Source: Candidatus Omnitrophota bacterium
GTDB lineage: Bacteria; Omnitrophota; Gorgyraeia; Gygaellales; Profunditerraquicolaceae
Direction: 5' to 3'
Length of the DNA stretch: 64,000 nucleotides
NCBI GenBank assembly: GCA_026387315.1
Contig: JAPLLY010000015.1
Coordinates: forward strand, 1-64,000
Under the pieces are notes generated by a model. The model did not search any database. It saw only the letters and a list, made by a program, of their open reading frames with translations, and was not told the origin of the DNA. Both the position numbers and the translations under genes were made by a program. Each line of letters opens with the position of its first letter. Position 1 is the stretch's first letter. Shown here piece by piece: positions 19,924-28,382 of this stretch.

Positions 19924-20958
19924 ATGCAGCATTTTGTTATACTTGCGAAAAAAGATTTAGACGCGTTTATCAGCGCGTTAGCGCAATCTCAAAAAGTGGT
20001 TGCTCCGGTTGCCCGGGGGTATAATAATTTCTCTTTTGGCGAAGTTTCATCGGCAAAAGATGTTGCCCTTAAGTATATCCCTACCATTTTACCTCCCAAA
20101 AAATATTTTCTTCCTACTCAGGAAACCATAACTGCTTATAATAAACGCCAGAATACGTTAAATGCTATTCTAGAATATGAAAAGATGGTTATTTTTGGCG
20201 TACATACCTGTGATCTGGCTGGCATACAATGCCTGAATATGGTTTTTGCGGATAAGCCTAAAGATATTAACTATATTATACGCAAGAATAAAATTGCGAT
20301 TATTGGTTTAGAGTGCAATGATTATTGTGATGAATATGCCAGTTGTTGTGTTGTGGGCAATCATTTACCCAACGGTGGTTATGATTTATTTTTTACTGAT
20401 TTAGGAGATGTTTTTATTGTGCACATTAATACCATGCTGGGGGATGAGTTAGTAAGTAAAGCGTCAGTTTTTAAGCCTGCGGACGCCAAGATGCTCAAGG
20501 CGCTTGAATCTTTGCGCCAAATGAAGCGTTCTATTTTTAAAGATGAGGTTAACGTAAAACACGAAAACCTTAAAGTCCTTTTTGATTGTTCATTGAATAG
20601 TAAAGTTTGGGAAGATTTGAATAAGCGTTGTGTTGTTTGTGGTAATTGCACCAATGTTTGCCCGACTTGTTATTGTTTTGATATTATTGATGAGCCGAAT
20701 CTTGATTTAAATACCGGAGCCCGATACCGGCGTTGGGATTCATGTCAAAATGAACCATTTGCTAAGGTGGCGGGTAATGAGAATTTCCGCAAAGAACGCG
20801 GCCAACGCCAGCGTCATCGCTATATGCGTAAGTTTAAATATCCGGTTGATAAATATAGCCGTTATTTTTGTACTGGTTGTGGCAGGTGTTCGCGTGCTTG
20901 CATGGCGAATATTAAACTTAAAGAAACAATTAATGATTTAGCGAAAGAAGCCAAATGA
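19924..20958 (+). CDS. hydB: Sulfhydrogenase/group 3b [NiFe]-hydrogenase beta subunit (4Fe-4S)
   Basis: CVVCGNCTNVCPTCYCFD and CTGCGRCSRACMANI; gene order. Confidence 0.8.
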   Translation: MQHFVILAKKDLDAFISALAQSQKVVAPVARGYNNFSFGEVSSAKDVALKYIPTILPPKKYFLPTQETITAYNKRQNTLNAILEYEKMVIFGVHTCDLAGIQCLNMVFADKPKDINYIIRKNKIAIIGLECNDYCDEYASCCVVGNHLPNGGYDLFFTDLGDVFIVHINTMLGDELVSKASVFKPADAKMLKALESLRQMKRSIFKDEVNVKHENLKVLFDCSLNSKVWEDLNKRCVVCGNCTNVCPTCYCFDIIDEPNLDLNTGARYRRWDSCQNEPFAKVAGNENFRKERGQRQRHRYMRKFKYPVDKYSRYFCTGCGRCSRACMANIKLKETINDLAKEAK

Positions 20959-21791
20959 AACGTATTGAATTAAAAGAGTCAGAATATATTGTCATGCCGG
21001 CTAAGATTCTTGAGGCGCGCATGATGACTGCCCAAGAAAAATATTTCAAGATTGCTTTAGAGGAAGGAATCAGCCTCGATCATGAGCCGGGGCAGTTTGT
21101 GATGATTTCTCTTTTAGGCATCGGAGAGGCGCCCATATCCATTTCTTCTTCGCCCACTAAGCGCAGTTATTTTGAGTTGGTAGTGCGCAATGCCGGCAAA
21201 GTAACTAATGCTTTGCATAAAATGGAGGCAGGGGATTCCTTGGGGATTCGCGGGCCTTTTGGGCGCGGATTTCCGGTGCAGATATTAGAAGGTAATGACC
21301 TTCTATTTGTAGCGGGTGGATTGGGAATCGTGCCCTTGCGTTCGTTGATTAACTTTGTAATTGATAATCGCCGTGATTTCGGCAAAGTGCACATTCTTCT
21401 GGGTTGTAAGAAACCCGCGGACCTGCTTTTTGCCAATGAGATCAAGGAGTGGGGCAAGAGGCTGGATGTTAACTTCAATTGTACGGTGGATAAAGCCGAT
21501 CCTGATTGGAAAGGCAATATTGGCTTAATTACTTCGCTTATCCCCGGAGTGAATCTTAATCCCAAGAGAACCTTCGCGGTAGTGGTTGGCCCGCCGATTA
21601 TGTATAAGTTTGTTTTAATTGAAATACTCAAGAAACAGATTCCTGAAAAACAGATTTACGTGTCTTTAGAAAGGCATATGAAATGTGGTATTGGAAAATG
21701 CGGCCATTGCCAGATCGCGCAATATTATTGTTGTAAGGATGGCCCGGTATTTTCATACGATCAAATTAAAGGTAACCCAGAAGCTTTATAA
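20955..21791 (+). CDS. hydG: Sulfhydrogenase gamma subunit (FAD/NAD(P) reductase, 2Fe-2S)
   Basis: EPGQFVMISLLGIGEAPISISS...VAGGLGIVPLRSLI...CGIGKCGHCQI (sulfhydrogenase HydG, not the radical SAM maturase). Confidence 0.8.
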   Translation: MKRIELKESEYIVMPAKILEARMMTAQEKYFKIALEEGISLDHEPGQFVMISLLGIGEAPISISSSPTKRSYFELVVRNAGKVTNALHKMEAGDSLGIRGPFGRGFPVQILEGNDLLFVAGGLGIVPLRSLINFVIDNRRDFGKVHILLGCKKPADLLFANEIKEWGKRLDVNFNCTVDKADPDWKGNIGLITSLIPGVNLNPKRTFAVVVGPPIMYKFVLIEILKKQIPEKQIYVSLERHMKCGIGKCGHCQIAQYYCCKDGPVFSYDQIKGNPEAL

Positions 21792-21800
21792 TACAATAGT

Positions 21801-22532
21801 ATGCGTAAACCTAAAGTTGCATTCTTTGATTTTTCATCTTGTGAAGGCTGCCAGCTGCAAGTGGCTAACTTCGGCGAAGCGCTTTTAGATATCCTTGGCC
21901 TGATTGATGTGGTCATGTTTCGTGAAGCGATGTCTGAAAAAAGTGATGATTATGACGTGGCGATTGTTGAGGGCAGTATTACAACTTCCCATGACCTAGA
22001 AAGGATTAAGAAGATTCGCGCTACCGCTAAAGTTTTGATTGCTTATGGATCTTGCGCTACTATCGGCGGGATTAATGGGATGAAGAATAATTTTGATCTT
22101 GAAGATATCAAGAAATACGTCTATAAGAATGCCGCTAAATATTTTGAATCTATTCCCACGCATCCATTACATCAGATAATTAAAGTTGATTACTATCTAC
22201 ACGGTTGCCCGGTTTATCAGCCGGAATTCGTAAAAGTTTTAAAATGCGCCTTAGCCGGCCTAGCATATGTTGTGCCGGATTATGCGGTTTGTGCCGAATG
22301 CCGTTTTAACGAAAATGTCTGTATGTATGATAAGGGGGTTACTTGCCTGGGGCCGGTGACTCGCGCTGGATGCAACTCTTGGTGTATTAATAATGGCAAT
22401 ATCTGTTATGGCTGCCGCGGGATGCTCAGTAATCCCGCTAAAGATGGGCAGATGGACATCTTGAAAAAATATAATATTTCTTTAGATTGGGTTGAGAATA
22501 AAATGAATATGTATAATAAGCCACGGGAGTAA
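21801..22532 (+). CDS. hydD: [NiFe]-hydrogenase small (delta) subunit
   Basis: SSCEGCQLQVANFGEALLDIL; C..C FeS pattern. Confidence 0.82.
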   Translation: MRKPKVAFFDFSSCEGCQLQVANFGEALLDILGLIDVVMFREAMSEKSDDYDVAIVEGSITTSHDLERIKKIRATAKVLIAYGSCATIGGINGMKNNFDLEDIKKYVYKNAAKYFESIPTHPLHQIIKVDYYLHGCPVYQPEFVKVLKCALAGLAYVVPDYAVCAECRFNENVCMYDKGVTCLGPVTRAGCNSWCINNGNICYGCRGMLSNPAKDGQMDILKKYNISLDWVENKMNMYNKPRE

Positions 22533-22537
22533 TGTAA

Positions 22538-23863
22538 ATGAGCAAAAACATCAAGGTTAATGTCGAATATTTGACCCGCGTAGAGGGCCATGGCAATATC
22601 GTGGTGAATGTGAAGAACGGCAAACTTGAGGAATGCCGTTTAGATATTGTTGAATCTCCCCGATTTTTCGAAGGGATGCTGCGCGGCCGTTCGATCTTTG
22701 AGGCCCAGCATATTACTTCACGTATCTGCGGTATCTGCGCTTGCGGGCATACCCTGGCTTCTATCCAGGCGGCCGAGGATGCCTTAGGATTTATCCCTTC
22801 AGAGCAAACGATCAAGTTGCGCAAGTTTCTTCTGCATCTGGAGAATCTGGATAGCCATATCTTACATATTTATTTATTGGTTGCCCCGGATCTTTTGGGA
22901 GTAAAAAGTTTTGTTCCTTTAATTGAAACACATAATACGGTTGTGCGCAGGGCGTTACGCATGAAAAAGGAATGTAATGATGTTTGTGATATTCTGGTTG
23001 GGCGCCACGTGCATCCGATCTCCTGTATTGTCGGCGGGTTTACCAAGCTCCCGCGGGAAAAAGATTTGCTCCGTATGCTCAACATTTTAATTGGCCTGCG
23101 TCCGGATATGGAAGCGACTTTAGAGTTAGCCAAGGCCCTTAAATTTCCACAGTTTAGCCGTGAAACTGAATATGTGAGCCTGGTTAATGATAGCAGTGAA
23201 TATCCGATGCTTTCAGGAGACTTAGGCTCAACTGATGGATTGCGAATGGCTAAAAAAGACTACCGTAAACTTACCAACGAATTTGTAGTTAGCCATTCTA
23301 GCGCTAAACACACCAAGGCTACTCGGCAATCTTATGCGGTTGGGGCGCTGGCGCGTTTTAATCTTAACCAGCATAAACTTCATCCCAAGGCTAAAGAAGC
23401 AGCTAAGGCTTTGGGGATGAAACCAATAGTAACTAACCCATACTTAAATACTGCTGCCCAGCTGATTGAATGTGTGCATTCGCTGGAGGATGCTATTGAG
23501 ATCTTGGAAAGGCTTAAAGATAAAGGTGTGGATTATTCCCAGGAGATTGTGGTGGGCTTAAATGAACGGGGTACTATTCCAGTTAAGGCGGGTTGCGGCA
23601 TTGGGGCAGTTGAAGTTCCCAGAGGAATTCTATTCCATGAATATGAAATTGATAATCAAGGTAAGATTGTCAACGCTAATTGCGTTATTCCTACCGGGCA
23701 GAATTTGAATAATATCGAACATGATATGGCCTCATTAGTTCCTCAAATACTTGATAAGAGCCAAGAAGAGATTACTCTCCTGCTGGAGATGCTGGTACGC
23801 GCTTATGACCCGTGTATCTCCTGCTCCGCGCATTTTTTGAATGTCAAATTTGTTGGCCGGTAA
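22538..23863 (+). CDS. hydA: [NiFe]-hydrogenase large (alpha) subunit, group 3b-like
   Basis: SRICGICACGH and DPCISCSAH Ni-binding motifs. Confidence 0.88.
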   Translation: MSKNIKVNVEYLTRVEGHGNIVVNVKNGKLEECRLDIVESPRFFEGMLRGRSIFEAQHITSRICGICACGHTLASIQAAEDALGFIPSEQTIKLRKFLLHLENLDSHILHIYLLVAPDLLGVKSFVPLIETHNTVVRRALRMKKECNDVCDILVGRHVHPISCIVGGFTKLPREKDLLRMLNILIGLRPDMEATLELAKALKFPQFSRETEYVSLVNDSSEYPMLSGDLGSTDGLRMAKKDYRKLTNEFVVSHSSAKHTKATRQSYAVGALARFNLNQHKLHPKAKEAAKALGMKPIVTNPYLNTAAQLIECVHSLEDAIEILERLKDKGVDYSQEIVVGLNERGTIPVKAGCGIGAVEVPRGILFHEYEIDNQGKIVNANCVIPTGQNLNNIEHDMASLVPQILDKSQEEITLLLEMLVRAYDPCISCSAHFLNVKFVGR

Positions 23864-24422
23864 TACTGGCTCAGTAACCAATCTTTTAACTCCCCAAGAA
23901 TTTTCTCACACACTGATTATCACTGTAGGTAATTGTTTTCGCGCTGATGATGGAGTGGGGCCATATATCGCCTCTGGTCTAAAACCGAGCGTTAAGCTTT
24001 CGGTGATTGACGCCGGATCTACTCCGGGAAATATCATTGATCAGGCGATAAAGTTATTTGCGCAGCAGGAGGCCTTACTTGAGAGGCCGGTACGCGCCTC
24101 TGCGCGGCACCCGGCCTTATCTGAGAGGCCGGTACGCGCCTCTGCGCAGAGGATTATCTTTATTGATGCGGCGGATTTTGGGGGAGCGCCCGGAGAATTG
24201 CGCCTCATTGATGCCGAACATATTCCCGAGTCAACTTTAAGCACGCACAGTATGCCATTGCCGGTGATTAGCCGTATTTTGTATGAAGATACTCAGGCCG
24301 AGATTTATTTTATCGGTATTCAGCCTAAAAGCGTAGAACATAAAGATGGCCTTTCTAAAGAGGTAAGTTCTACTGCCGACGCGCTGATTAAGCATATTAA
24401 TCAGGAGTTTAAGGATGCATGA
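23841..24422 (+). CDS. hycI: Hydrogenase maturation protease with an in-frame palindromic repeat insertion
   Basis: TVGNCFRADDGVGPYIA, IDAGSTPGN, IIFIDAADFGGAPGELRLID; insertion LERPVRASARHPALSERPVRASA. Confidence 0.78.
   Translation: MSNLLAGNTGSVTNLLTPQEFSHTLIITVGNCFRADDGVGPYIASGLKPSVKLSVIDAGSTPGNIIDQAIKLFAQQEALLERPVRASARHPALSERPVRASAQRIIFIDAADFGGAPGELRLIDAEHIPESTLSTHSMPLPVISRILYEDTQAEIYFIGIQPKSVEHKDGLSKEVSSTADALIKHINQEFKDA
24071..24147 (+). repeat. Tandem 35-nt palindromic unit inside the maturation protease CDS
   Basis: GGCCTTAyyTGAGAGGCCGGTACGCGCCTCTGCGC at 24071-24105 and 24113-24147, period 42. Confidence 0.9.
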
Positions 24423-24660
24423 AATTCATTTTCTGGAGGATTTATTTAAAGATATCCTACATCATCTTAGCCAGCATAATGCCAAAAATGTAACGCAGGT
24501 GTTTTTGGAATTAGGCGAGTTTACTGAGATTAATGAGGAGTGCTTAAGGTTTTTCTTTAAAGAAAAATCTCAAGGCTCAGCATTAGAGAATGCTTTATTC
24601 AGTATAAAACATATTCCGCAACAGCGCGTTTTGCGCCTGGTTTCATTTGATTATGATTAA
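24415..24660 (+). CDS. hypA: HypA-like protein lacking the zinc-finger region
   Basis: MHE start, VTQVFLELGEFTEINEECLRFFFKEKSQGS...FSIKHIP; no CxxC pairs. Confidence 0.65.
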   Translation: MHEIHFLEDLFKDILHHLSQHNAKNVTQVFLELGEFTEINEECLRFFFKEKSQGSALENALFSIKHIPQQRVLRLVSFDYD

Positions 24661-24687
24661 ATTGAAAATTTTCTCTAATGGAAACAA

Positions 24688-24731
24688 GGGGACGGTTCTG
24701 TTTTTTATATATAAAAAACAGAACCGTCCCC
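24688..24731. repeat. GGGGACGGTTCT palindromic element (3)
   Basis: GGGGACGGTTCTGTTTTTT...AAAAAACAGAACCGTCCCC. Confidence 0.9.
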
Positions 24732-24752
24732 TAGATTCTAATTAATATTTGT

Positions 24753-26060
24753 ATGTGTTATGCAATTCCCGGAAAAATAGAGGCGATTAATAATAAGATG
24801 GTGGTTGTAGACTACTTCGGCGAGAAGAAGAAAGCCTATAATGAACTAGATGGTTTGTCTGTCGGTGATTATATCTACGCCCAGGGTGGTTATGCTATTG
24901 CGAAAATTCCCGAAGATGAAGCCAAAAGCATTCTGGCTGTTTGGAAGGAGACTTTTTTTGAGCTTCAGGAAGTTGACCTAAAGCTTTCCCGCCTGGACCT
25001 TAATCAGAAATCTGTATCCGGCGAATTCTTGAGAATATTGGATAAGGCAGCCGAAGGCAAGAAACTTTCGCCGGAAGAACTCCTGATTTTGATTAAGGAA
25101 AAAAATAAACCCGCCCTGGAGCTTCTTTTCAAAACGGCAAATTTCTTGCGTCAGAAACACCATAAGAATTCTTGCTGCGTGCATGGGATTATTGAAATTT
25201 CCAATTACTGCCGCTGTAATTGTGATTATTGCGGTATCGCTAAGGGTAACCAAAATATTACGCGTTATCGCTTAACTTGCGGCCAGATACTTGAAGCTGC
25301 CCGGCAAGCAATACAGGAGCATGGTTTTAAGGCGCTGGTGTTGCAATCCGGTGAAGATAGTGGATATAGTATAGAGGAGCTTGCCGAGATTATCCGTAAG
25401 ATAAAAGTTAATTGGCCGGCTCTAATTTTTATTAGCTTCGGAGAAGTGGGGCTGGATAATTTAAAGATTCTTTATGATGCCGGCGCGCGGGGATTGCTTT
25501 TGCGATTTGAAACATCTAACCCCAAGCTTTATCAACAGGTCACCGCGGGTAAAGATCTGGCTAGCCGCATTGCGCATTTAAAAAAAGCTTATGAGTTGGG
25601 CTATATGATTATTACCGGAGGTTTGATTGGCTTGCCGCAACAAAGCCCAGAAGATCTTTTAAATGACATACTTTTAACTAAAGAGTTGCATGCCGAGATG
25701 TTTAGTTTTGGCCCATTTATTAGGCATCCGCAAACCCCGCTGGCTAAATATCCATCGCCCGAAGTAGAAACTGTGCTTAAGGTTATTGCTATTTCGCGCA
25801 TCATTGATGCGGCGAATGCTAAAATTCTAGTTACTACTGCCTTGGAGACACTTAATCCTGATGCTAGGAGAGAGGCGCTGCTTAGCGGAGCGAATTCCGT
25901 GATGCTTAATGTAACTCCGCTTGAATACCGGTCCTTTTATAACATTTATCCTGCGCGCGCTCATGAAAAAGAGAGCATCGCAGTTCAGATTAAAGATACT
26001 ATCGGGCTTCTAATGTCTCTAGGACGCTCACCTACTGATTTAAGTGTGTTATCCCCGTGA
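24753..26060 (+). CDS. HypC-HydE fusion protein
   Basis: N-term MCYAIPGKIEAINNKMVVVDYFG...LSVGDYIYAQGGYAIAKI (HypC); C-term NYCRCNCDYCGI (CX3CX2C), VLQSGEDSGYSIEELAEI, GGLIGLPQQSPEDLLNDILL, FGPFIRHPQTPL (HydE). Confidence 0.88.
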   Translation: MCYAIPGKIEAINNKMVVVDYFGEKKKAYNELDGLSVGDYIYAQGGYAIAKIPEDEAKSILAVWKETFFELQEVDLKLSRLDLNQKSVSGEFLRILDKAAEGKKLSPEELLILIKEKNKPALELLFKTANFLRQKHHKNSCCVHGIIEISNYCRCNCDYCGIAKGNQNITRYRLTCGQILEAARQAIQEHGFKALVLQSGEDSGYSIEELAEIIRKIKVNWPALIFISFGEVGLDNLKILYDAGARGLLLRFETSNPKLYQQVTAGKDLASRIAHLKKAYELGYMIITGGLIGLPQQSPEDLLNDILLTKELHAEMFSFGPFIRHPQTPLAKYPSPEVETVLKVIAISRIIDAANAKILVTTALETLNPDARREALLSGANSVMLNVTPLEYRSFYNIYPARAHEKESIAVQIKDTIGLLMSLGRSPTDLSVLSP

Positions 26061-26097
26061 AAACGGGGATCCAGATTTCCGCTTTCGCGGGAATGAC
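26051..26097. repeat. REP-like palindrome TGTCATTCCCGCGAAAGCGGAAATCTGGATCCCCGTTTTCACGGGGATAACA
   Basis: ATCCCCGTgaaaACGGGGAT plus TTCCGCtttcGCGGGAA. Confidence 0.75.
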
Positions 26098-26140
26098 ACA
26101 CGATTAATTTTGACAGTTATGAGTAGAAATAAAAAATAAT

Positions 26141-26773
26141 ATGAAAACGAACAAACTTTGTATTATGCGGCTTTCTAAGTATAAGAGCGCGCTTTATCGC
26201 CTTAAATCACTGGGTTTTGTGCGGATTTTTTCGGATAATTTAGCGGATGCCGTAGAGGTAACTTCGTCTCAGGTGCGTAAGGATTTTTCTATTTTTGATA
26301 TATCGGGAAATAAACGCGGCGGCTATAAGATTGATGAACTGATTGAAAAGATTAATACTATTCTTGGTAAAGATGAATTGCAAAAAGTGGTGATTGTTGG
26401 TTTAGGAAAGCTGGGATCCGCTCTTACGCATTATACTGGTTTTGAGAAAGAGGGGATAAAGGTTGTCGCTGCTTTTGATATAGACGCGTTAAAATTTAAA
26501 CCCAAAGAGAAAACCCCGGTTTTCCCCTTAGCCGGCCTGCCGGAGTTTGTGCGTAAGAATAATATTAAAATTGGAATTATTACGGTCCCGGCTGCGGCCG
26601 CCCAGCCAGTAGTTGATATTATGCTTTCGGCAGGAATTAAAGGGGTATTAAATTTTGCCCCAATACAACTGCGGGGAAATGATGATTGCCTGATAAACAA
26701 TGTGAATCTTGAGGTAGAGCTGGAAAACCTTATTTATTTCGTTAATGCCTTAATTAAGGCAAAAGGAAAATAA
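26141..26773 (+). CDS. rex: Redox-sensing transcriptional repressor Rex
   Basis: ADAVEVTSSQVRKDFSIFDISGNKRGGYKIDELI; VVIVGLGKLGSALTHY Rossmann fold. Confidence 0.9.
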   Translation: MKTNKLCIMRLSKYKSALYRLKSLGFVRIFSDNLADAVEVTSSQVRKDFSIFDISGNKRGGYKIDELIEKINTILGKDELQKVVIVGLGKLGSALTHYTGFEKEGIKVVAAFDIDALKFKPKEKTPVFPLAGLPEFVRKNNIKIGIITVPAAAAQPVVDIMLSAGIKGVLNFAPIQLRGNDDCLINNVNLEVELENLIYFVNALIKAKGK

Positions 26774-26780
26774 GCAGTAA

Positions 26781-28169
26781 ATGAAGCAGATTAATGAAGA
26801 GAGAATAAATAACTTATTATTGTCCACTGCCGATAGCGATAGCCGTAAAATTGACAGGATTATTAATAAAAGCAAATCCTTAAAAAGGCTTACGCTGGAA
26901 GAATCAGCCATCCTGCTGGCAGTTCAGGATGCCGGCTCTCTTGAAAAAATATTTGCCGCGGCTAGTTTTGTTAAAGATGCAATTTACGGCAGGCGAGTGG
27001 TATTATTTGCCCCGCTTTATATCAGCAATTTCTGCGTAAATAACTGCCTTTATTGCGCGTTTAAATCCGATAACTTGGCAATTAAGCGTAAAGCCTTAAG
27101 CGCAGCTGAAATTAAATCGCAAACTGAATGGCTCTTAGGCCGTGGACATAAAAGAATACTGATGGTTTGCGGGGAGGAAGCGCCTGGTGGGGAATCTAAT
27201 GTAGATTATTATGTCCAAGCAGTGAAAGCTATTTATGCTGCGGAAGTGGGTAAGAATAAGATTAAAAGGGTTAATGTTAATTGCGCGCCGCTGAGTATTG
27301 ATGATTTTAAAAAGCTTAAATCAAGCGGTATAGGGACTTACCAGATTTTTCAGGAAACATATCATCAGAAAACTTATCTGCGTATGCATCCTAAAGGGCC
27401 AAAAAGTGATCCTGATAATAGGATTGATGCGGTTGATCGGGCATTTAAAGCCGGGATAGATGATATAGGGATTGGCGCGCTTTATGGTTTATTTGACTGG
27501 CGTTTTGAGACATTAGGATTGCTTTCCCATATTGAGCATATGGAGGAGAAATTTAAAGTCGGGCCGCATACTATTTCTGTGCCGCGTATTGAGCCGGCAG
27601 AGGGCGCGGAGCTGTCCCTGAGGCCTCCCCATAAAATTTCTGATGATGAATTTAAAAAGGTGGTGGCGATTTTAAGGCTTTCTGTGCCCTATACCGGGAT
27701 CATTATGACTACCCGTGAGAATGCTTTGATGCGCGATGCCTTGATTAGCCTGGGGGTTTCCCAGATTAGCGCTGAATCTAATACCTCTCCCGGAGGGTAT
27801 TCTGCCAGCCGTGCCGAGCAGGCAGGCGGTCAGTTTTCGCTTGGTGACCAGCGCAGCCTGGATGAGATCGTGGGGACTTTGATTGCCCATGATTATATCC
27901 CCAGTTTTTGCGCTGCCTGTTATCGCATGGAAAGAACCGGCGAAGCCTTTATGCAATTAGCTAAACCCGGAATGATCAAAGGTAAATGTAGTATGAATGC
28001 TTTAATTACTCTGCAAGAATATCTCGATGATTTTGCATCAGTTAAAGTTAAGCAGGCCGGGTACAAAATGATTGAGCGTTATTTTAACAAACTGGATAAT
28101 GTTGATCAGGATATGCTAAAGTTCTTCTTTAGCCATGTAGATTCCGGAATAAGGGATGAGTATGTTTAA
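26781..28169 (+). CDS. hydG: [FeFe]-hydrogenase H-cluster radical SAM maturase HydG
   Basis: CVNNCLYCAFKSDN (CX3CX2C) and C-terminal CAACYRMERTGEAFMQLAKPGMIKGKC. Confidence 0.9.
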   Translation: MKQINEERINNLLLSTADSDSRKIDRIINKSKSLKRLTLEESAILLAVQDAGSLEKIFAAASFVKDAIYGRRVVLFAPLYISNFCVNNCLYCAFKSDNLAIKRKALSAAEIKSQTEWLLGRGHKRILMVCGEEAPGGESNVDYYVQAVKAIYAAEVGKNKIKRVNVNCAPLSIDDFKKLKSSGIGTYQIFQETYHQKTYLRMHPKGPKSDPDNRIDAVDRAFKAGIDDIGIGALYGLFDWRFETLGLLSHIEHMEEKFKVGPHTISVPRIEPAEGAELSLRPPHKISDDEFKKVVAILRLSVPYTGIIMTTRENALMRDALISLGVSQISAESNTSPGGYSASRAEQAGGQFSLGDQRSLDEIVGTLIAHDYIPSFCAACYRMERTGEAFMQLAKPGMIKGKCSMNALITLQEYLDDFASVKVKQAGYKMIERYFNKLDNVDQDMLKFFFSHVDSGIRDEYV

Positions 28170-28177
28170 GATAAAAC

Positions 28178-28206
28178 TTGACAGATATGCTAATTGATAA
28201 TAATAT
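28178..28206 (+). promoter_or_regulatory. Consensus sigma-70-type promoter
   Basis: TTGACA, 17-nt spacer, TAATAT. Confidence 0.8.
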
Positions 28207-28235
28207 ACCCCAGATTTGGTTCAACGCTGGGACAA

Positions 28236-28270
28236 AGACGTCCGAACAGTTGTTCGGGCGTCTTTTTTTT
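28236..28270 (+). terminator. Intrinsic terminator ~30 nt after the promoter (short RNA or attenuator)
   Basis: AGACGTCCGAACA-gttg-TTCGGGCGTCTTTTTTTT. Confidence 0.8.
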
Positions 28271-28306
28271 ATTTTTGCATAAAATTTAGGCAAAATTAGA
28301 TATGAA

Positions 28307-28382
28307 CCCCGCACCTTCTTTGTATTTAGATATTAGAAGGCGTAGGGTTAAAAATTAACTAATAAGAAGAAGGTGCGGGGTG
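28307..28382 (+). promoter_or_regulatory. SD/start-sequestering leader element, copy A
   Basis: CCCCGCACCTTCT (28307-28319) pairs AGAAGGTGCGGGG (28368-28380), containing the SD and first base of the GTG start. Confidence 0.7.
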
